In this document: piece by piece, positions 55,791 through 64,000 of the stretch
Position numbering within the stretch: position 1 is the stretch's first letter
How the letters are laid out: every line of letters begins with the position of its first letter
Source: Tricholoma matsutake
Lineage: Eukaryota > Basidiomycota > Agaricomycetes > Agaricales > Tricholomataceae
Assembly: GCA_026075535.2 (NCBI GenBank)
Contig: AP026542.1
Coordinates: forward strand, 10,664,001 to 10,728,000
Reading direction: 5' to 3'
DNA: 64,000 nucleotides
The notes under the pieces: model-generated
Told to the model about the DNA's origin: nothing
The model's input: the letters and a program-made list of their open reading frames with translations, nothing else
Database searches by the model: none
Program-made: the position numbers and the translations under genes

Positions 55791-56537
55791 TTAAATCATA
55801 TTTCTTCTGCAAAGCTCAGCTTGGTACTGTTGCCACATCTCCTTAGCAATACAAGCTCTTCTGACATCTGTTTGTTGCCTCTCTGCACTTCTTGCGGGTC
55901 CCTGTGCTAAGTCCCCAGGACTTTCACTAGGTTCTCCAACTCCTGGGCCATCATCAACATATTTATCAAGTAGGGCCTCCATGTCTGCACCATCATACTC
56001 TCAAATGACATTGTGAATTGCAAGAGCTGGGGCAAGTTTGGCCTGTATGTCAACATCTAAATTAGGATTACTCTGCAAAATACCAAACTGGTTCTTCAGG
56101 ATACCAAAAATCTGCTCAACAATGTTATGTGCAGAGGCATGACAAAGATTAAATAGCTCTTCTGGAGTTGCTGGACTGTTGTAAATATGTAAGAATAATA
56201 TAATACAAAATATTATACAGTACCAAAGCTCAGCCTGGCTCCATTCTTGGAGGTGATAATGTACCCCTTAATAGGGAAGCATGAGGGAAATAGAGTTGGG
56301 GAAGCCTGCATCTGCAAGGTACTAATGTCCACTGGCTGTCGGCACATACAAGTCTGTGATGCAGGCATCATTAAACATAGTTGAGTGTGTAATAGATCCT
56401 TCCCATCCGCTGAACATATACACAAATTTGTGCATGAAGTCACAAGCAGCTAGACGGTTCTGTGTTACATGCCCTTTGCAGTCACAAGCAAGTGCATAGG
56501 GTGTAGCATGGGTCACACCATGGGTAAAATTTAACAC
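55791..56537 (-). pseudogene. PIF/Harbinger transposase, C-terminal remnant
   Basis: The minus-strand frame from 56537 reads CDFMHKFVYMFSGWEGS and, after TAG, YLADAGFPNSISLMLPY. A TAA follows, then GVHYHLQEWSQAEL. An intron at about 56227-56180 is followed by EELFNLCHASAHNIVEQIFG (with the Glu) and NQFGILQSNPNLDVDIQAKL. After a TGA at about 56000, the tail runs to 55791. These are the DDE_Tnp_4 blocks of Harbinger transposases: the Asp of ADAGF and the Glu of VEQIFG are present, and the HDS block reads THS. The 5' half is missing. The enzyme would cut and paste the element at short inverted repeats. Confidence 0.8.
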
Positions 56538-57100
56538 ACCACACCCACACCTGTCAACACTGCACCCATTCTAACACCACAACCGTGGTGACAGGTTTAA
56601 CCCACAGTCTGTCATAAAACACTGCAGGTGTGACACTGTGTATATACACCGTGGTTTTGACTACATTTTTGCCTCATATTCCGACATTCTACACTGTTGA
56701 ACATCCTGCATTTGTATTATATAACCCCTTTACTAACTTAACTACACCTTGTATACAATACTTAAGTCACAGACAATAAATCTTTGTACAGAGGGTTTTA
56801 TATTTGATTATTTCTGAAAAAAAAAAACACCTCTGCCACTTGAGAAGAGCAATGGAGGCATTTGTGTATTTCCTAACTCTATACAATACTAAAAAAAAGA
56901 TAAAACACCATCTCGCTTGCAGGGCAAGGAGAGGTCCTTCCCTTTCTTTGCAGTAGTGCCCCTGCCCTTCATGGATGGCCCTCCCCCCCATCGTGGTACC
57001 CCCTCATTCCATCCCTGCCCTCTCCCCCTCTCTTCACAGTAGTGCCCTGCCCCTGAGAGACAGCGGTCCTCCCCTGTGTTGTGGTGGCCATCCCCTTCCC
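56538..57100. other. Non-coding stretch, C-rich towards its right
   Basis: No gene is seen. 56540-56680 has several AACCGTGG/CCACGG-type and CACCTGTCA/TGACAGGT-type inverted fragments that may be transposon ends. I find no target duplication. Confidence 0.4.
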
Positions 57101-57805
57101 CATTGCTCCACATTTCCACCCTGCAAGCAGTTACTCACGGCGGTGGATGGGGGTGCTGCTGTGGTAGCGGTGGCAGAGGCGGTTTGTCATTGTTCTTGTC
57201 TCCCTCATCTGCCTAGTCATTCTCCTCCTCCCTGTTGTTTCCATCCCCCTTGTTCCCCCATCGTTCTCATCCCATGGTTTGTCCATTGTCCCTGTGGTTG
57301 CTGGCTTTGTGGTGGCAGTCGTTATTTCTTTGAATTTGTCATTGCTGGTAGTTAGTAACAAGGAAATGAAATGAGAAAAGAAAAGGAAAGAAAAACTCAC
57401 CTATGGCCCAAGAGACGTCAATGTCTCTTGGGCCTTTTTTTTGGTTTTGCCTCATCTCCATCCTTGTCGTTGTCATCGCCCGTGACATTGTTGTCCATCC
57501 CCTTCTCCATCCCTGTCCCTTGGCATTGTTGTTCCATCTCATCATTGTCATCATCGTTCGTCCCTCACATCCCCGTCTCATGTTCATTGTTCATTGTTCG
57601 TCCCATTCATCATTCTCTCCCTGCTGTCCTTGCTGTTGCCCACTTACTCATGCTGCAAGCAGGGCTCATAGCGGTGGTAGTAGATGGCAGGTTGTGGGTT
57701 GTTGTGATGTAACATAAGTGGAACTTATAATAAATGAAGAACCAAGTTAGTTAAAAGGAAAATAAAATAAAATAAGAAAAAGTTACCTGGGGCCCAAACA
57801 ACACC
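57101..57805 (-). repeat. GGGCC/splice-donor repeat, two units on the minus strand
   Basis: On the minus strand GTTTGGGCCCCAGGTAAC (about 57805-57788) is followed by an intron-like T-rich stretch and an ACAATGA/GACGA-rich block. Then comes the inverted pair GGCCCAAGAGAC/GTCTCTTGGGCC (57429-57400), followed by ATAGGTGAG and T-rich sequence. This is the same architecture as at 26617-27075 and at the window end. Confidence 0.65.
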
Positions 57806-57935
57806 TCTATCCGGTCAATCACTACAAACATTCATTGTCTACATCCAGTCAGCTATCTATTCATTAATTTCAAATTCATTATCTGTTGTTCTATTTTTGT
57901 TCATCTAGGTAACACCCGATCTTGGTCTGCACAGC

Positions 57936-60654
57936 ATGCACCCGTCATTGCACCTCATGTTGTGCATCCTGCTCCACCTCGTGTTGAGCCTCGCATCTGC
58001 AACACTGGCAAAACCCATACAACGTGACGCCAGAGGCAGGTTTCTGCCTGTTCCTTCAACTGACGAGCTAAGTGAACTGCTGTCTCTAGCTGATTCCTTC
58101 ATATTCCCATCACTACCCGATCTCGCAACCAGCCCTGCCCCCATCATCTTGTACATGCCACCACCTGCACACCCATCTACACCCCAGCCCTCCACAACCA
58201 CAACCCCACCTGATGATGATGACTTCATGCCTGAAAACATCAATCTGTTCTGGGGTGATGACAAGCATGCAGAGGAGAGCCCCCAGGACTTCTTAAAGGC
58301 GATGCAATGCTGGGGACTCAACAAAACCAATGCCATGGACGCCCAGAAGCTGGAGAACTTTGGGCTCAACCTGAAGTCGAATGCTGCTGCAGAACAGTGG
58401 TTCGATAGCCTACCCACCAGTGACAACGACACCTGGGACCACCTCATCAGCGCATTCAAGAGGAAGTGGCTGAGCAAAACACCTACCATGAAAACTGTAG
58501 AAGAGAAGCAGGCAGCACTAGAGCAGACTAGAATCAGTGAAGAAGAGGTGGGAAAGCGAGTGAGGATGAACAGAGTAGAGGAACTCATGCATGTCATATG
58601 GGCAGACAAGATTGAGCGGTGATAGGTCGTCTCCTCGGCTCAAGGACCGATTCACCACTTTAACATCATTCTAATCACATCGGCTAACTCCTACGACGTC
58701 CCAGACGCAGCACGACCCAGTCTATCAATCACGATATCATATCGACTGCATCAAAACATCACCAGCAACATTGATTGTATCAAGAGCCCACATCGCACAA
58801 CCTTAGGACTACCCCAAAAGCCCCTAAGATCCACCTAAACAACCATTGAACATCCCCGATCACATTCGAACAGCTGCGACCACGATCGAGCATCGTCGAG
58901 CATCATTGATCTATATCGAGAGACTATGAGCGACATCGGGTGCCGCATTTTCATCTATATGGTGGAGTACCATGCGCCAGGAAGGATTCCGACTCGTGCC
59001 CAAACCTGCTGATAGTAGGTTAGCCTCATTCCAAGTCCCAATTGCGCACAGTACCCACTGGATGAATTACTGCGAGACTTAGCATGATTTCTACACAAAG
59101 GACAGTCCCCTTTCAGTTCCATACCCTATATTACTCTTTCATCATATGATATATATCTTTCTTGTTCGGATTCCAGTCTCCTTTTTGGCCTTGTGCCTTA
59201 ACTCATATCTTTTGCCTCATGTTCTACACATGTTTCTTATTCCATTTTAGGAAGTTTCTTTAAAACATATAAAACTCTGTAGTATCTACTTGGAAATACA
59301 AGAAATCGTCTTCACCTATCGACTCGTATACAGTTCTAAGCATCCGACCAACTTTTCTAAAACAATCTAAGTCTCTACAGGTTTTCTCGATCGACAAGAA
59401 ACCTCTGCGATCATCGTGTCCTCGATCCTCCCTTGATCCTCTCGTCATTAGCTCTAGCAACCCTTCCAACACTTCATAGCCATTTGCCATACTCTTCATA
59501 TACTTTTGACCTATCGAAAGGTCCACGGAATTCACACATCGATCATCGACGATAAACTTGTTTGCTGTCGATCTCATTGATCACCCTCAATATTGATCGA
59601 TACTCGATTGGACCACGCCAAACGCCTTCATCTCTCATAGCACTACCTTCACGACTAGTACCAACTGGTCATTTTCCCATCGGTTGGGCCACGAACATTC
59701 GGAACGACTCACAACCTTCCTCTGACTCATCGCAAATATCATCGATTGCCTCATCGGCAGTTTAGGTGGTTTTCCCAGGTTGAGTATCATCAGCAGCTCA
59801 CAGCTGCAATCCCAGATGCTAATGGTTTGTTGATCAACACCGTCCGCAAATCCATGCCAAAGGTCCTACAGAAGGTAACAGGATTGGGACACACCACCTG
59901 GACTGCATTCTGCAGTGCTGTACGTGCAGCTACAGTCACCCAGATTGCTGAGGCAAAAGAGGAAGAGAGGGAAGCATGAGATTTATGGGAGCAGGTGAGA
60001 AAGTTACAGGAACTATGCGAGACATCTGTGTGGGACGTCATGAATGCACTCCAATGGCTCACCCTGAACACACCATCCCCCATTCCCCGCTTCCCAATAC
60101 TCTGAACACAACCACCCAACACCCCGAACCACCCCCCTGCACCAACGTTCAATGCAAACAACCAGCCCCCACCATGCACCACCTATCAAGCACTGAACCA
60201 ACCAGCATACAGACAGAACAGAACCCCTGCTGAACACATGAATGATGTTATACGGCTCGCACTCCCTATCCACCAAAACACCCCAGCCGGTTGGGCATTG
60301 TACAACGTCCAGATCACAAAGTGGAACACTGAATATGCTGGGTAGCAAGTGAGCGAGACATGACCATACCCACTCTCTCCTGGAACCATGCCTGTCGCAT
60401 CAGGAGAGTGCTGGAAATATGGCATGCCTGGACGCATGGGCCCCAGCTGCCACAGCTCCACTCCGATTCCAGGATTTGAAAGTCGCTGGAGATCCATTGC
60501 TGCATCCATCAAACACAGCTGCCCACCGACCGAAACAAGGAATGTCAACTTGGTCAATGACATTAGTCCATGGGCCTCAAAGGAAGAGTACGACCAACAA
60601 GTGATCACAGACTACTTAGCGAGTCAGGGAAAAGGACAAGGGTCATCAGCATAG
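57936..60654 (+). pseudogene. Gypsy-3 gag, split by a solo LTR
   Basis: 57936-58619 and 59797-60654 join into one frame when the insertion at 58620-59792 and one TSD copy are removed. The capsid part reads NINLFWGDDKHAEESPQDFL, NAAAEQWFDSLP, TWDHLISAFKRKWLS and, across the join, DKIERLTAAIPDA, then TWTAFCSAVRAAT. The nucleocapsid knuckle at about 60407 is damaged: CWKYGMPGRMGPSC has Tyr for Cys and Arg for His. TGA/TAG stops lie at 59977 and near 60100, 60342 and 60357. The frame ends at TAG 60652 and overlaps pol, which is in the -1 frame. Whether 57936 is the true start is uncertain. No LTR of this element was found. Confidence 0.8.
58616..59796. mobile_element. Solo LTR-like insertion 2 (58620-59792) with 4-bp TSD
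   Basis: It begins TGATAGGTC and ends GAGTATCATCA, the same ends as the insertion at 25598-26616. It is flanked by GCGG and GCAG, which differ only at a CpG. It is 1173 bp, TCG/ATCGA-rich, with TATAAAA at about 59268 and no coding frame. Removing it restores the gag frame, so both borders are firm. Confidence 0.8.
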
Positions 60655-61762
60655 AACAAGAGGTTCCACTGATGACCCAAGGAAACAAGTACAGTAGCAG
60701 AGGAGCAGTCCTTGGGTGTGAGGAGGCAACATCCAGGGACAACAAAACACCGTCGAACACAAGGTGCACTGTAGAGCTGGAGGATGGACTCTTATTCATA
60801 GATGCAGACAGTAAACCAGACACCACCATGTACCCAGTTCAAACAGAATCACAAATTGTTGACCTGTACTGCATGGAGAGCGACGACAAAGAAATGAGAA
60901 CCATACCATTCCAACACACAGTCAAACTACATGGCCCACGAGGAGAGATTGTAAGGCTGAATGGCACATTTGATGATGGAGCAATGGTGAATGCAGTTGA
61001 CCTCCAGGCATTCCAAATGATCAAGCACTGCCTCAAAACTCTTGGAAAGTCAAACTGTATCATGCGCATGGCTGATGGTAGGCTGGTACCTTCAGCCGGA
61101 GCATGGACAGGGAACATTACAGCAGGAGATGTCTCACACAAAGGAACCTTTGAGGTTTTTGATAGCAATGGGGCCTGGTCAGCACTGTTTGGGAAACCCC
61201 TGAGGCAAGTCTTCCAATATAACAACAGTGTTGATGAACAAGTTGATGAGGCAATAATTGGGCAAACAGAACATGAGAACCATTCAGAGGAACAAAACAA
61301 GCAAAAGCCCAAAAAGCTTGAAACACCAAAAGCCCAACACCCACTCACACAAGATGGAAACAAGAGACGCACAAAGGATGAACGTGCTAAGTGGCGAGTA
61401 GCCAATGGTTTGAATGAAAAGAGGTCTTGAACAGACTGAGCATCAGCAAAGTATCCCAAACCAAACCATGAAGACAACATATGGAACATCAACTCTGAAG
61501 AACAAGACATTGACGCTGGCACAGAGCAAAAGATACTGCCAGGCAACCTAGATAAAGCAGTGTTCACCCAGTTATCAGACCCATTCAAAGTTGAACGGGT
61601 GAATGCAGTGCTCTCAGAACTAACCATAGGTGACAACTTGACAAAGGAACAACATGTAAGCATTGATAATTTACTCCGCAAGTTTGCTGACTGCTTTGCA
61701 CTATCCATGAGTGAGGTAACAGTAGTAGAAGGAGCCACACACAAGTTGAACATACCTGAAGG
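60570..61762 (+). pseudogene. Gypsy-3 pol, protease and start of the RT region (truncated)
   Basis: The frame overlaps gag by about 85 nt in the -1 phase. It encodes LHGPRGEIVRLNGTFDDGAM, a retropepsin-like site with DDG in place of the usual DSG/DTG, then MADGRLVPSAGAWTGNI, GTFEVFDSNGAWSALFGKPL, and a Lys-rich linker. TGA at 61428 and 61437 break it. DPFKVERVNAVLSELTIGDN and HKLNIPEGA are the segment that directly precedes RT in this group. Coding similarity ends at 61762, where repeat R begins, so RT, RNase H and integrase are absent. Confidence 0.75.
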
Positions 61763-62077
61763 GGCCCTCTGGTAATATGCCACCCTGTAATATTTAGCTC
61801 AAGACACAATCCAGTCACTGACACCTGAACCTCAGTCATGTGATGGAGCCTCCTATGAATTCTTACTGTTTTGTGTGATTGCGAGGATATTTACCGCTAT
61901 CTAGACCTTGGAAAACATCTACCTGCTAATAATACAGTTCATATATGATTGCAGTGCCCTTCAAGAGGTTTTGGTAGAGATGTGCCCAGCCAGATGACCA
62001 TAAAAGGGAAATCAACATGTGCCAACATGTGATCTGAAAAGAGCACCCTTTGGATGCGTGCCAATTAATCCAGACTA
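61763..62077. repeat. Dispersed repeat R, copy 2
   Basis: Nearly identical to 24293-24618. It abuts the truncated gypsy-3 pol on the left and the GGGCC/splice-donor repeat on the right. Confidence 0.85.
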
Positions 62078-62760
62078 TGTTTGGGCCAGGTAAGTTTTTC
62101 CATGTTCATGTCTTGTTTTTTTGCATAACTAACATATGTTTTCATTAATCTAGGGGATCTAACGGTGTTGCAACAACACGACAATGATAGAACAAGCCCA
62201 CACCTAATGATGCCACCACCACCACCCCCAACTGCCACTGTGAGTCACTACTTGTAGAAATGGGGAGCAATGATAAAATGGCCAACAATGAGGAAGTAGT
62301 TGGGAACAAGGGGGACCAGGAAGAGTGAGAGGACATCAAGGGGGAGACAGCGATGACATGACAACAAGACCAACAAAAATGGGGATGACAGGGGCTGAAT
62401 GAAAGGACACCAATGAGACAAGGACAGCTTGAAGGACACTGGCGGGTAGCAGAGGATGATGGCATCAGCGACAATGACAATGGGACAACCAGGACCAGGA
62501 CCAGATGGTGACATCGACATCAGGGAATAGAACAATGATGGGGACAAGGGAGAGGATGGCAAGGACTAGATGATGGGGAAGAGGACAATGACAGGGATGA
62601 CAAGGATGATGACAATGACACCCCAGCGTCAACAACGAATGGCCCAGCATTCACCCCTACCATTACTGGTGAGTGGGAAACATGCAACATGTGGTCACAA
62701 TTTTTTAGTGGACATGTATTTAATTCCACCTCCCTCTCTTGTGTTTAGGCGAGCTTAAAT
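62078..62760 (+). repeat. GGGCC/splice-donor repeat with GACAATGAC-rich block
   Basis: GTTTGGGCCAGGTAAGTTTTT at the left is followed by an intron-like stretch ending CATTAATCTAG. Then comes a purine-rich GACAATGA/GGGGAC block up to about 62670 that matches, in type, the minus-strand block at 57130-57720. Open frames in it are low-complexity. Confidence 0.6.
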
Positions 62761-63265
62761 TTAATTCAAATTGTTTATTTGTACATTAGTGGCTTGTAGT
62801 TACCCTGAGTGAACACAGTCTGAGGCTGTTTATTGGACAAGAAGACTTGTATTGTTCTAATTAGCTTCCTGTATAAGTTTATAACCAATGGACCTGTGGG
62901 CAAAACTTGAACATTTTACATACAAAAGCCACAGCCTGGGCCAGGCCAAGCCAGGGCCAAGCTGTGGTTGATGGCTTTGGCCTGGCCTGAGGTTCAAGAA
63001 AGCCAAAGCCGCCTCAAGCCAAGCCAATGCCATGGCTTTCAGGCCAAGCCAGGCCAGAACAGCAGTTACAGCACTATGGCCAATGAAGTAGGGCTCCAAC
63101 TGTTTAGTTTACATTTACTCGTTGAAGGTCAAGTATACGTAAACAGTAGTCTAAACGGTATAACCATCTATATACTGTTTAATAAACGGTATATACAGTT
63201 AAAATATTAGTACAATTTTATTCTAATGATTGTCACCATGCTTCCGTTGCAGTATCTTTGGCGGG
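62761..63265. repeat. Non-coding stretch with GGCCAAGCC-rich segment
   Basis: 62930-63062 is rich in GGCCAAGCC and GGCTTTGGCC, related to 54030-54190. At 63090-63200 several AAACGGTATA/TATACTGTTT fragments form inverted pairs. No gene is seen. Confidence 0.5.
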
Positions 63266-63700
63266 AGGTCTTTACACTCCCCCACCTTTCCTAGTGTACT
63301 CCGACTGGAGTCTGACTGGAGTCCGACTGGAGTCCACTGGGACTGGTCACCAGCCAACTGCCTGCAAAGTTGCCAGTCCAGTCCCAGTCCAGTCTGACTG
63401 GATTCCACTCAGACTGGTCCAGTGGAGTCCGGTTGGAGTCCAAGTGGAGTCCAAGTGGAGTCCAAGTGGAGTCCAAGTGGAGTCCAAGTGGAGTCCAAGT
63501 GGAGTCCAAGTGGAGTCCAAGTGGAGTCCAAGTGGAGTCCAAGTGGAGTCCAAGTGGAGTCCAAGTGGAGTCCAGTCAGATTCCGCTGAAAAAGTGTGTA
63601 AGAAAAGGAATCGAACCCAGATCCCCATAGGTTGCTTATGTAATCAATCATGATGCACAATATAACCGTTACACCACAGTACCTTGTGTAAGGCATCATC
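63266..63700 (-). mobile_element. tRNA-derived SINE-like repeat A, copy 2
   Basis: On the minus strand, A box TGGTGTAACGGTTA (63663-63676) and B box GGTTCGATTCC (63607-63617) match pol III promoter consensus. The body is TGGACTCC-rich and ends AGGTGGGGGAGTGTAAAGACC at 63266. A 12-bp minisatellite has expanded within the body. Flanking similarity to copy 1 continues to about 63800, so the pair may share a larger host repeat. Confidence 0.75.
63433..63573. repeat. 12-bp minisatellite, about 12 copies
   Basis: The unit TGGAGTCCAAG(T/G) is repeated with almost no variation. The array is an expansion of the SINE body; copy 1 at 25142 has only scattered versions. Confidence 0.95.
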
Positions 63701-63814
63701 TACTTGCATTAGGTACCGTGGTGTGGCTGTGTATGACAAAGCATATTGCCGTATCATCAAATGTGCCAGCTCATCACTCACCACCACCACTGTCGATGCT
63801 GCCTGCCTCCCTCC

Positions 63815-64000
63815 TCTCTCTACCACCACCACCACTGCATGGACACCCACTGCCACCGCTCCCACGCCCAATCTGCCATCACCACCACCCACAAACAAGC
63901 CGAATGGATGGAACGCAGGCCCAAACGATGCAGATTGCGTCGTTTGGGCCCTAGGTAAGTTTTTTTTTGTTTGCTTTTTGTTTTTATAAACTAACTAACC
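63815..64000 (+). repeat. GGGCC/splice-donor repeat, cut by window end
   Basis: CACCACCAC-rich sequence leads to the inverted pair GGCCCAAACGA/TCGTTTGGGCC (63918-63950), CTAGGTAAGT, a T run and ATAAACTAACTAACC. It is the uninterrupted version of 26617-26760. Confidence 0.75.

Noticed and set aside
56540..56680. Transposon ends suggested by CCACGG/CCGTGG and CACCTGTCA/TGACAGGT fragments
   Set aside because: The inverted fragments are short and do not define a single pair of ends, and no target duplication was found.
57905..58609. A 234-codon minus-strand ORF
   Set aside because: It is the antisense of gypsy-3 gag, which matches known gag patterns and rejoins in frame after the solo LTR.
60839..61783. 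A 314-codon minus-strand ORF
   Set aside because: It lies exactly opposite gypsy-3 pol, which has recognisable protease and pre-RT motifs; the antisense frame has none.
63258..63653. Long repetitive peptides (ESKWSPSGVQ and TWTPLGLHLDS types) on both strands
   Set aside because: They are translations of the 12-bp minisatellite in a SINE body; open in every frame, so not evidence of coding.
63607..63676. A possible true tRNA gene (perfect B box and A box)
   Set aside because: The cloverleaf arms do not pair well and the head is repeated at 25379-25443 with the same tail, which marks a SINE-type repeat rather than a tRNA gene.

Overview
This window looks like a transposon-rich region of a filamentous basidiomycete genome, most likely an Agaricomycete. 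The evidence is one clean host gene with seven short GT-AG introns, chromodomain Ty3/gypsy elements, tyrosine-recombinase (YR) retrotransposons, a PIF/Harbinger pair with a Myb/SANT-like partner, a Helitron fragment with the long N-terminal region typical of mushroom Helitrons, and intron-rich members of uncharacterised families. The species is not determinable from the sequence.

Layout. 1-5135: Ngaro/PAT-like YR retrotransposon with split direct repeats. 7219-7904: remnant of an uncharacterised gene (minus). 8323-18418: complete but decayed chromovirus (gypsy-1) with 5-bp target site duplication (TSD) GTTAG and a second long ORF downstream of pol. 19484-23611: intron-rich gene of unknown function, cut by a 1.6-kb hAT-like non-autonomous element that carries a 158-bp tandem array. 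24293-28380: dispersed repeats, two tRNA-derived SINE-like families, a solo LTR and a hairpin/splice-donor repeat. 29303-30812: Helitron fragment. 30813-41960: 5' part of a LINE, split by gypsy-2 (32499-40430, minus strand, TSD GAGTC). 42000-47950: host island with two small MITEs and an intact NAD(P)-dependent reductase gene. 47952-53700: second YR retrotransposon. 54541-56537: Harbinger pair. 57936-61762: gypsy-3 gag-pol with a solo LTR inserted in gag. 61763-64000: further copies of the repeats seen at 24-27 kb.

The dominant process is CpG decay. Both LTR pairs differ almost only where one copy has CG and the other TG or CA (or TG opposite CA). In-frame stops in the elements are nearly all TGA and fit CGA arginine codons. 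Catalytic residues were lost by the same change: RT Asp to Asn, integrase Glu to Lys, and YR Arg to His and Arg to Trp. The host reductase gene keeps its CpGs and its frame. This fits methylation-coupled deamination or a RIP-like defence acting on repeats.

The most novel-looking object is gypsy-2. It appears to have been built as four consecutive cistrons: gag, pol, a double zinc-knuckle ORF3, and a small single-pass membrane ORF4. Gag/pol overlap as ATGA and pol/ORF3 as TGATG. The last codons of ORF4 form the polypurine tract, and its stop codon abuts the LTR. Its pol also holds a tandem array of 22-residue charged repeats between protease and RT. Gypsy-1 independently has an extra ~800-codon ORF and a short hydrophobic ORF running through its polypurine tract.
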